Below, piece after piece: positions 1 through 5,348 of a stretch of DNA of 11,550 bases (positions are counted from its first letter, which is position 1; every line of letters starts with the position of its first letter). Where the stretch lies: assembly GCA_002371295.1 (NCBI GenBank), contig DFGZ01000297.1:1-11550 (forward strand), read 5' to 3'. The translations under genes were made by a program, and so were the position numbers. The notes beneath the pieces are model-generated. The model saw only the letters and a list, made by a program, of their open reading frames with translations, did not search any database and was not told the DNA's origin. The DNA comes from Oribacterium sp. UBA3737 (GTDB taxonomy: Bacteria; Bacillota_A; Clostridia; Lachnospirales; Lachnospiraceae).

Positions 1-96
1 ATCGTGAAAGAAGAGGACAGGGAAGCTCTTCTGGAAAAACTGCACGGGGTCATAGACCCTCTTGGCTACAGGATAATTGACGAAAGAGTAAAGTAA
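1..96 (+). CDS. C-terminal fragment of an unidentified protein
   Basis: An open frame runs from the left edge to a TAA at 94-96 and encodes the last 31 residues of a protein that begins outside the window. The tail is charged and reads like a helix (EDREALLEKLHGVIDPL) followed by a short strand (GYRIID). That helix-then-GYxI pattern loosely resembles the end of a heavy-metal-associated (HMA) beta-alpha-beta domain, and a metal theme would suit the Cys/His protein downstream. The fragment is too short to name. No clear terminator follows it, so read-through into the gene at 192 is possible. Confidence 0.6.
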   Translation: MVKEEDREALLEKLHGVIDPLGYRIIDERVK

Positions 97-150
97 AGAT
101 TTTTGTAATGCTCCGGCAATAAAAGAAGTTATACCGGTAGTATCAATCTG

Positions 151-159
151 TGATATAGT
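151..159 (+). promoter_or_regulatory. Possible extended -10 promoter for the small membrane protein
   Basis: TGATATAGT is a TGn extended -10 with a near-consensus hexamer (TATAGT at 154-159), about 30 bases before the ATG at 192. The -35 region is poor (TTATAC at 129-134 gives a 19-base spacer), so the call rests mainly on the extended -10. Confidence 0.3.
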
Positions 160-191
160 TTTAATGTAAGTATAAGGAAAGAGAGGAACAG

Positions 192-437
192 ATGGCAGAT
201 TTTATAGTTATCGGGATTTTGATACTGATCACTGTGCTTATTGTTCGTAACCTTTATATAAATTATAAAAAATACGGATCCTGTGCCACCTGCACAGAAG
301 CGAGACTTGGTCATTGTGACCATGTGGGACATAAAGAACTTGATGCGAGGAGGGCGGAGCTTTCAAAGCATAAGCTTAATGAAGTACAGAAAGCCATCCT
401 CGCAAAACATGCCCGTAATGTGACATCTGAAGGATGA
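192..437 (+). CDS. Small single-pass membrane protein with Cys/His cluster
   Basis: This 81-residue protein is preceded by a GA-rich ribosome binding site (AGAGAGGAA, 180-188). Residues 4-18 are a strongly hydrophobic membrane segment followed by basic residues (RNLYINYKK), predicting N-terminus out and C-terminus in the cytoplasm. Just after the membrane lies a possible metal site: C31, C34, C42, H44 and H47 (CATC, then HCDHVGH). The rest, residues 48-81, is a charged helix rich in Lys, Glu and Ala. The layout of a short N-terminal anchor followed by a Cys-rich segment is similar to FeoB-associated Cys-rich membrane proteins, but the Cys pattern differs and no feoB is visible, so the function is unknown. 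The membrane topology is fairly safe; metal binding is inference. Confidence 0.65.
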   Translation: MADFIVIGILILITVLIVRNLYINYKKYGSCATCTEARLGHCDHVGHKELDARRAELSKHKLNEVQKAILAKHARNVTSEG

Positions 438-479
438 AGTTCACGGTGTTCTGTTTCTTAATATTTTTTTAAAAATCCG

Positions 480-508
480 TTGACGATGATAGCATTTATT
501 GTTAATAT
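480..508 (+). promoter_or_regulatory. Sigma-A type promoter of the structured RNA
   Basis: TTGACG (480-485) and TAATAT (503-508) are separated by exactly 17 bases, matching consensus at 5/6 and 4/6 positions. The predicted start is about 515. No protein gene follows for 580 bases, so this promoter points to an RNA gene or a very long leader. Confidence 0.65.
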
Positions 509-514
509 CCCAAA

Positions 515-977
515 GGAAAAATGCGTGAAACAGAGATGTTTTACAAATGATTTTATTGATTGAGTAGCCGGCGGCATGCAAAGGTTCCCCGGGGGACTGG
601 ATACATGAAAAGTGGGCCCTGATAGAAAGGTCAGGAGGACTCAAATTTTATAAGTATTTAGCGGTATCTTATAAGGCTTAGCCGATAATCGGGACGTCTG
701 ACACCTAATACAGAGAGAGGTGGAGATGTTGAGATTAACTGCTGAACGGGGCATATGCGCTCCATCTTGTGAAACGATCAATAGAGTTGCCTTTGTAAGC
801 ACTCTGGAAGAGACGAAAAACAGAATTTGAAAGTAATTGGCCGGGATACGGGTGTTATTTCCTGTCCATGATTCACGAATGGGAGATTATCTCTTGCACA
901 GAAACTGTTTTGACAGTCAGCATACATATATAAGGTCGTTATACAGGTTGGAGCTGAAAGGCTTCAGCCTTTTTTTG
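515..977 (+). ncRNA. Candidate ~460-nt structured non-coding RNA, family unidentified
   Basis: The stretch lies between a promoter (480-508) and a U-tract terminator (953-976) and has no credible reading frame. It is filled with complementary arms: an outer stem TTGAGT 560-565 with ACTCAA 639-644 enclosing CCTGA 618-622/TCAGG 631-635; then 648-654/668-674 (TTATAAG/CTTATAA); CCGA 682-685/TCGG 689-692; CACCT 702-706/AGGTG 718-722; GAGATG 724-729/CATCTT 763-768; AGAG-TGC 783-790 with GCACTCT 799-805; ACGGG 848-852/CCTGT 861-865; CCAT 866-869/ATGG 879-882; GAGA 883-886/TCTC 890-893; ACTGT 904-908/ACAGT 913-917. A possible long-range pair joins CCCCG 587-591 with CGGGG 747-751. I do not see the diagnostic sequences of RNase P RNA, tmRNA, SRP RNA or the common riboswitches. 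It may act alone, or be a leader of potABCD ending in an attenuator. Ends are estimates. Confidence 0.5.
953..976 (+). terminator. Rho-independent terminator of the structured RNA
   Basis: GCTGAA (953-958) pairs with TTCAGC (963-968) around the loop AGGC, followed by C and seven T (970-976). An alternative overlapping stem, AAAGGC 957-962 with GCCTTT 967-972, is also possible. The position 117 bases before the potA start means it ends the upstream RNA or acts as an attenuator for the operon. Confidence 0.75.
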
Positions 978-980
978 TTC

Positions 981-1046
981 TTGCCATCACATGGATACAT
1001 GGCCACCTTTGCCTGACGAGTGGGCAAGTATCCATATGATGGACAA
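981..1046 (+). promoter_or_regulatory. Long hairpin in the potABCD leader, possible regulatory RNA element
   Basis: Arm 981-998 pairs with 1028-1046 in 17 base pairs, broken by one mismatch (C990/A1036) and one bulge (A1043). Inside it, TTGCC 1009-1013 pairs with GGCAA 1023-1027, leaving a 10-base internal bulge (999-1008) and the loop GACGAGT. TTGCC also occurs at 981-985, so GGGCAA could choose between two partners. Two small, mutually exclusive hairpins follow: CGTG 1047-1050/CACG 1057-1060 and ACGG 1058-1061/CCGT 1065-1068, just before the ribosome binding site at 1081. No U-tract follows, so it is not a simple terminator. I recognise no known riboswitch class here. A promoter for potA in this interval is not clear; the best candidate is TATGAT at 1035-1040 with a poorly spaced TTGCCT. 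Confidence 0.5.
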
Positions 1047-1093
1047 CGTGCCATAACACGGATGCCGTAAAACCATTTCAGGAGGAAAAAGCT

Positions 1094-2176
1094 TTGAGCA
1101 GAAATCTATTGGAGTTACAGAACATCACCAAATCCTATGATGGTCAGCTGATACTCGATGACCTTACACTTGATATACATGAGAACAGTTTCGTTACCTT
1201 ACTGGGGCCTTCAGGCTGCGGAAAGACCACAACACTTCGCATCATAGGCGGATTTGAAAAACCTGATAAGGGAAGGGTACTGTTTGACGGGAAAGACATT
1301 ACCGGTCTCCCGGCGAACAAGCGTCAGCTCAATACGGTATTCCAGAAGTACGCCCTGTTCCCTCACATGAGTATCGAGGACAACATTGCCTTTGGACTTC
1401 GTATAAAGAACAAATCGGATGCATATATAAGAGATAAGATAAAATATGCACTTAAGCTTGTTAATCTGGATGGATTTGAGAAGCGTTCCATCGATTCTCT
1501 TTCAGGCGGTCAGCAGCAGCGTATCGCCATTGCGAGAGCCATAGTAAATGAGCCGAGACTTCTCCTTCTTGATGAGCCTCTGGGAGCTCTTGACCTTAAG
1601 CTTCGTCAGGAAATGCAGTATGAGCTTATCAGACTCAAGAACGAGCTGGGAATCACATTTATATATGTAACACATGATCAGGAGGAGGCACTTACCATGT
1701 CTGATTATGTGGTGGTAATGAATCAGGGATATATACAGCAGGCAGGAAGCCCCGAGCAGATCTACAATGAACCTGAGAATGCCTTTGTTGCGGATTTCAT
1801 CGGCGATTCCAACATTGTACCCGGAACCATGGTGGAGGATTACCATGTAAGAATATTCGGTGCGGATTTTAAGTGCGTCGATGCCGGATTCGGAACCAAC
1901 AAGCCGGTTGACGTTGTAATTCGTCCGGAGGATCTTGAGATAATCGAAGACGATGACCCGAGAGCTATCCTTCACGGAGAGATGACCCACATCATCTTCA
2001 AGGGAGAAATCTACGAAATGGAATGTACTACTCCTGACGGCTTTGAGTGGCTTATCCATTCAACAGAGCTGCATGAGCCGGGCAAGAAGGTTGGACTTTA
2101 TGTCAAGCCTTCAAACATTCAGGTCATGAACAAGCCGGAATCCGAAGATGAGGAGGCACTTGGCGTTGAAGAATAA
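1094..2176 (+). CDS. potA: Spermidine/putrescine ABC transporter ATP-binding protein PotA
   Basis: PotA is the cytoplasmic ATPase that powers polyamine import through PotB and PotC. The 360-residue product has the complete nucleotide-binding domain: Walker A GPSGCGKTT at 38-46, Q-loop Gln84, signature LSGGQ at 136-140, Walker B LLLLDE at 156-161 and the switch His194. Residues from about 240 to 345 form the C-terminal TOBE-like regulatory part, containing VDVVIRPEDLEI. The length is close to E. coli PotA (378). The start is TTG at 1094, chosen because GGAGG at 1081-1085 sits 8 bases ahead and the sequence continues directly into the conserved LLELQNITKSY strand. It is the first gene of an overlapping potABCD operon. 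The operon context separates it from the generic sulfate, iron or maltose importer ATPases that share these motifs. Confidence 0.95.
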   Translation: MSRNLLELQNITKSYDGQLILDDLTLDIHENSFVTLLGPSGCGKTTTLRIIGGFEKPDKGRVLFDGKDITGLPANKRQLNTVFQKYALFPHMSIEDNIAFGLRIKNKSDAYIRDKIKYALKLVNLDGFEKRSIDSLSGGQQQRIAIARAIVNEPRLLLLDEPLGALDLKLRQEMQYELIRLKNELGITFIYVTHDQEEALTMSDYVVVMNQGYIQQAGSPEQIYNEPENAFVADFIGDSNIVPGTMVEDYHVRIFGADFKCVDAGFGTNKPVDVVIRPEDLEIIEDDDPRAILHGEMTHIIFKGEIYEMECTTPDGFEWLIHSTELHEPGKKVGLYVKPSNIQVMNKPESEDEEALGVEE

Positions 2177-2996
2177 TACATCAAGATATCTGGCGACTCC
2201 GTATATTATATGGATAGTCGGATTTATAGTTATTCCGCTTCTGACCATCGTATACTATGGTTTTACAGACAGGAACAATGCTTTCACACTGAGCAATATC
2301 GCAGAGATCCTGGTCTGGGAAAACTACAGACCCTTGTACAGGGCCATGATACTGTCTGCGGTGTGCACAGCCATTTGTTTTCTTTTGGCTTTCCCGCTGA
2401 CGATGATCCTCAGAAGCCTTAAGGTGGGAAGAAGTTCACTTATAGTATTTATATTTATACTTCCCATGTGGATGAATTCTCTCCTGAGAGTACTGGCATG
2501 GCAGACACTTTTGGAGCGTAAGGGCGTTATAAACGGTATACTGGCCGCACTTCACCTTCCAGAGCAGCATCTCATAAATACTACGGCTGCGGTCCTCATC
2601 GGAATGGTATATGATTTCCTTCCGTTTATGATCCTTCCGCTTTTCAATGCATTGATGAAGATCGATGACAACACCATCAACGCGGCTTACGATCTGGGGG
2701 CAAGCTTCTGGCAGACACTTACAAAGATAATCCTTCCGCTGTCGGTTCCCGGAATCGTTTCCGGAGTCACCATGGTATTTGTTCCGGCACTTACCACATT
2801 TGCCATCTCCAACATGCTGGGTGGAGGAAAGATATATCTCATCGGTAATGTCATAGAGCAGGAGTTCATGCAGGATTCAGACTGGAACCAGGGCTCGGGA
2901 CTGAGCCTTGTATTGATGATATTTGTCATCGTTTCTATGCTTATAGTAAATCATTTTGACGATAAGAACGATATGAGAAAGGGAGGAGTTATCTGA
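2166..2996 (+). CDS. potB: Spermidine/putrescine ABC transporter permease PotB
   Basis: PotB is one of two inner-membrane subunits forming the polyamine channel. The 276-residue product has about six hydrophobic segments (roughly 12-33, 60-82, 90-111, 140-161, 194-213, 247-261) and the cytoplasmic EAA-type loop NAAYDLGASFWQTL at 172-185, ending in LPLSVPG, which docks onto PotA. I chose TTG at 2166 over the in-frame ATG at 2148: AGGAGG at 2151-2156 lies 9 bases before this TTG, whereas the ATG has no site and would place the AGGAGG inside its own coding region. This start gives the length of E. coli PotB (275). The gene overlaps the potA end by 11 bases, so the two are likely translationally coupled. 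It touches potC through TGATG. Confidence 0.9.
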   Translation: MKNNTSRYLATPYIIWIVGFIVIPLLTIVYYGFTDRNNAFTLSNIAEILVWENYRPLYRAMILSAVCTAICFLLAFPLTMILRSLKVGRSSLIVFIFILPMWMNSLLRVLAWQTLLERKGVINGILAALHLPEQHLINTTAAVLIGMVYDFLPFMILPLFNALMKIDDNTINAAYDLGASFWQTLTKIILPLSVPGIVSGVTMVFVPALTTFAISNMLGGGKIYLIGNVIEQEFMQDSDWNQGSGLSLVLMIFVIVSMLIVNHFDDKNDMRKGGVI

Positions 2997-3790
2997 TGGA
3001 AAAGTTAAAGAGAGCTCTCTCCAACTGTTATCTCTCACTGATAGTTCTGTTTATGTATGCACCCATAGCAACTCTTGTGGTTCTGTCTTTTAACAGCGGA
3101 AGATCAAGAGCCCAGTGGTCAGGCTTTACAACAGACTGGTATGTGACAATGTGGGCGGATGAGGCCATCATGGCGGCACTCAGGAATACTGTCATCATCG
3201 CCTTCCTTTCTGCTTTTGTTGCAACTGTTCTCGGAACTCTGGCGGCTATTGCCATAAACAATATGAAGCCGGTATCCAGGAATATCATAATGAGTATCAC
3301 CAATGTCCCGATGCTTAATGCGGATATAGTAACAGGTATCTCACTGATGCTGTGTTTTATAGCATTCAGAGTATCCCTCGGATTCCATACCATACTGATG
3401 GCTCATATCACCTTCAATCTGCCTTATGTGATACTCAGTGTCATGCCGAAGGTAAGGCAGGCAAGCAAGGAGACCTATGAGGCTGCTCTGGATCTGGGAG
3501 CCACACCCTTCCGGGCCTTCATTATGGTGGTGCTTCCGGAGCTTATGCCGGGTATCACATCAGGTTTTATGCTTGCATTTACCATGAGTCTTGATGACTT
3601 CATTATCACACACTTCACAAGAGGTGCCGGTATAGATACGATTTCGACCCTTGTATACAGTCAGGTGCGAAAAGGAATAAGTCCTACCATGTATGCACTG
3701 TCTACGGTCATTTTCCTTACGGTATTTATAGTACTGATGATAGGAAATTATGCACCGGAATGGGCCAAGAAGAGAAAGAGGACAGTATAA
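2996..3790 (+). CDS. potC: Spermidine/putrescine ABC transporter permease PotC
   Basis: PotC is the second channel subunit of the polyamine importer. Its 264 residues match the length of E. coli PotC. Hydrophobic segments lie at about 11-32, 64-88, 97-125, 131-150, 176-197 and 234-250. The EAA loop reads YEAALDLGATPFRAF at 161-175 followed by LPELMPG, the coupling helix for PotA. The motif SLDDFIITHF at 198-207 is typical of PotC. The ATG overlaps the potB stop by one base (TGATG), with GGGAGGAG (2981-2988) as ribosome binding site. Its own stop shares one base with potD (TAATG). Confidence 0.93.
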   Translation: MEKLKRALSNCYLSLIVLFMYAPIATLVVLSFNSGRSRAQWSGFTTDWYVTMWADEAIMAALRNTVIIAFLSAFVATVLGTLAAIAINNMKPVSRNIIMSITNVPMLNADIVTGISLMLCFIAFRVSLGFHTILMAHITFNLPYVILSVMPKVRQASKETYEAALDLGATPFRAFIMVVLPELMPGITSGFMLAFTMSLDDFIITHFTRGAGIDTISTLVYSQVRKGISPTMYALSTVIFLTVFIVLMIGNYAPEWAKKRKRTV

Positions 3791-4944
3791 TGAAACTGGA
3801 TAAGATGATAAGTGCCCTTCAAAGGGTGCACAGACATCGTTTTGTTATAGGGTCCGCTGCGTTTATTATGGCAGCGGGAATTGCAGCAGTAGCGGTAGGC
3901 TGCGGTACAACGGAGAAAGACATTGAAGAGCTTCCCACACCGTTGGAAAATACACTTTATGTATATAATGCCGGTGAGTATATAGATCCTGAGCTTATCG
4001 ATATGTTTGAGGAAGAAACAGGCATAAACGTTGTGTATGATGTTTTTGAGACTCTCGAAGAGATGTATCCTGTTATCGAGGCAGGCGGAGTAATCTATGA
4101 TTGCGTATGTCCTTCGGATTATATGATCGAGAAGATGATACACAACAATCTTCTTCAGGAAATAAATTACGATAACATTCCCAATATAAAGTATATCGGT
4201 GAGGATTATCTGAAGATGGCTTCGGAGTTCGATCCGGGAAATAAATATTCGGTTCCGTATACATGGGGAACAGTAGGCATACTTTACAACACAAGAATGC
4301 TGGATGAGCTTGGAGTTCCTTATCCCACAAAGTGGTCGGATCTTTGGAATCCGGCTCTGAAAAATGAGATTCTTATGCAGGACTCTGTGAGAGATGCCTT
4401 TATGGTGGCTCTTAAGAAGAATGGCTACAGCTGCAACACGGAGAATCCGGAGGAGCTGGATACGGCTATGAAGGATCTTATAAACCAGAAACCGATAGTT
4501 CAGGCATACGTTATCGATCAGGTAAGAGACAAGATGATCGGGGAAGAGGCGGCTGTCGGCGTCATATATTCCGGAGAGATACTCTATGTTCAGGATGAGC
4601 TTGATGGGACCGATGTGAATGTGGAATATGCTATTCCCGAGGAAGGTACCAATCTCTGGATCGACGCCTGGGTCATACCGAAGAATGCAAGAAACAAGGA
4701 ATATGCGGAGAAGTGGATCAATTTCCTGTGCAGACCGGATGTTGCTGCAAAGAATTTTGAGTACATAACATATCCGACACCGAACACCGGTGCCCTTGAA
4801 CTGCTGGATAAGGAATATCTTGAGAACAAAGCGGTATTCCCCGATACCAAGGAGCTTCTGAAGACCTCTGAGTTCTATCACTATCTGGGACCTGAAGGAG
4901 ACTCTCTTTACAACAACCGGTGGAAGACCGTAAAGTCCAGTTAA
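3790..4944 (+). CDS. potD: Spermidine/putrescine-binding lipoprotein PotD
   Basis: PotD captures polyamine outside the membrane and delivers it to PotB/PotC. The start at 3790 gives 384 residues with a lipoprotein signal: basic start (KLDKMISALQRVHRHR), hydrophobic core 18-37, lipobox AVGC with the lipidated Cys at 38. An ATG at 3760 is in frame but would lie within potC and add a charged stretch before the signal. Family marks include EEETGINVVYD (74-84), CPSDYM (107-112), VPYTWGTVGILYN (155-167), DSVRDAF (198-204), NLWIDAWVIPKNA (288-300) and TYPTPN near 330. Aligned from memory with E. coli PotD, the ligand residues Tyr37, Tyr85, Trp255, Asp257 and Tyr293 appear kept. The usual Trp of the N-terminal NWxEY motif (Trp34) is Ala61 here (NAGEY), and Trp229 is Tyr260. 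The ligand may therefore be another polyamine or related cation. Confidence 0.92.
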   Translation: MKLDKMISALQRVHRHRFVIGSAAFIMAAGIAAVAVGCGTTEKDIEELPTPLENTLYVYNAGEYIDPELIDMFEEETGINVVYDVFETLEEMYPVIEAGGVIYDCVCPSDYMIEKMIHNNLLQEINYDNIPNIKYIGEDYLKMASEFDPGNKYSVPYTWGTVGILYNTRMLDELGVPYPTKWSDLWNPALKNEILMQDSVRDAFMVALKKNGYSCNTENPEELDTAMKDLINQKPIVQAYVIDQVRDKMIGEEAAVGVIYSGEILYVQDELDGTDVNVEYAIPEEGTNLWIDAWVIPKNARNKEYAEKWINFLCRPDVAAKNFEYITYPTPNTGALELLDKEYLENKAVFPDTKELLKTSEFYHYLGPEGDSLYNNRWKTVKSS

Positions 4945-4994
4945 AAATCCGAAGGTATATTACATATAATTTTGGTCAACATATAAGTCAAATA

Positions 4995-5161
4995 GACGTG
5001 TTTCGTGCTTCGCACTATCACACGTCTCCAACATTCCGCACTCCCAGGCCGCATAAAGCGTCCTTACGTGCTCTCTGGGAACACCAGCCCATTGAAAAAC
5101 GCTTCGCGAGGGCTGGTGTTATATGGCAGATTCCTACGGAATCTACCACGAGTCATGTTGG
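4995..5161. repeat. Chain of hairpins after potD, candidate dispersed palindromic element
   Basis: No credible gene lies here. Hairpin 1: GACGTGT 4995-5001 with ACACGTC 5020-5026, containing GTGC 5005-5008/GCAC 5012-5015. An outer stem CCAACAT 5028-5034 with ATGTTGG 5155-5161 encloses three more: TCCCAG 5042-5047/CTGGGA 5075-5080; an 11-bp perfect stem AACACCAGCCC 5080-5090/GGGCTGGTGTT 5110-5120 with CGC-TTC-GCG inside; and AGATTCC 5128-5134/GGAATCT 5138-5144. The folding is branched, unlike a plain terminator. It could be an intergenic repeat present in many copies, or a 3' UTR element of the pot mRNA. The sequence TTGGTC..ACATA occurs imperfectly on both sides (4972 and 5158). With only one copy visible here, calling it a repeat is inference. 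Confidence 0.4.
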
Positions 5162-5163
5162 TC

Positions 5164-5224
5164 GGAACATAAAGCCTATCCCACATATCAAACGAGCTTG
5201 ATATGTGGGATAGGCTTTTGTTCC
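5164..5224. terminator. Very long inverted repeat, probable terminator after potABCD
   Basis: The arms 5171-5191 and 5198-5218 are perfectly complementary over 21 bp around the six-base loop ACGAGC. Six more pairs (GGAACA 5164-5169 with TGTTCC 5219-5224) extend the stem past one bulged base, T5170. The stem has AAA at the 5' base and TTTT at the 3' base, as in bidirectional clostridial terminators, but the T-run is short and the stem is unusually long. It is the only good end signal for the pot operon, 220 bases after the potD stop, and directly precedes the promoter region of the next gene. Confidence 0.6.
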
Positions 5225-5263
5225 TTGACTTATCAAATTCATACCATCTATTAAATGATAATA

Positions 5264-5293
5264 TTGTAACAATGCATCTGTATGTGATAGAAT
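5264..5293 (+). promoter_or_regulatory. Probable promoter of the lactonase-family gene
   Basis: TTGTAA (5264-5269), an 18-base spacer and TAGAAT (5288-5293) with a TGn extension (TGATAGAAT) form a good sigma-A promoter starting near 5300. A second, weaker candidate is TTGACT 5225-5230 with TATTAA 5249-5254 (18-base spacer). Confidence 0.5.
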
Positions 5294-5348
5294 TAAAAAT
5301 ATTTTATGGATAAGTGCGCCCATTTTCGGACGTGAGGAGAGGCATAAC

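Noticed and set aside
441..644. Minus-strand 67-codon open frame in the 438-1093 gap
   Set aside because: No ribosome binding site, no domain, and it overlaps a plus-strand promoter and the RNA hairpins.
709..735. AGAGAGGTGGAGAT resembles the start of a SAM-I riboswitch core
   Set aside because: The following conserved GACTGGC and GGCAACC parts are missing and the stems do not fit.
515..977. RNase P RNA, tmRNA or SRP RNA as identity of the structured RNA
   Set aside because: The GAGGAAAGTCC block of RNase P, the tmRNA alanine-acceptor and tag frame, and the SRP GGAAGnAGC tetraloop region were not found; the ACAGAAA at 899-905 alone is not enough.
3760..3789. Upstream ATG as the start of potD
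   Set aside because: It lies inside potC and would put ten charged residues before a good lipoprotein signal peptide; the TAATG junction at 3788-3792 fits the operon pattern.
3748..4881. Long minus-strand open frame (377 codons) opposite potD
   Set aside because: It is the antisense shadow of potD, with a composition rich in Ile, Cys, His and Leu, no family motifs and no initiation signals.
4972..5174. Imperfect direct repeats TTGGTC..ACATA flanking the hairpin cluster, as target-site duplications
   Set aside because: The copies differ by small insertions and one overlaps the inverted repeat; not convincing as duplications made by transposition.
4920..5201. Open frame of 93 codons over the potD end and the hairpin cluster
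   Set aside because: It starts inside potD, has no ribosome binding site, and its sequence is just translated palindromes; the RNA/DNA structure explains the conservation better.
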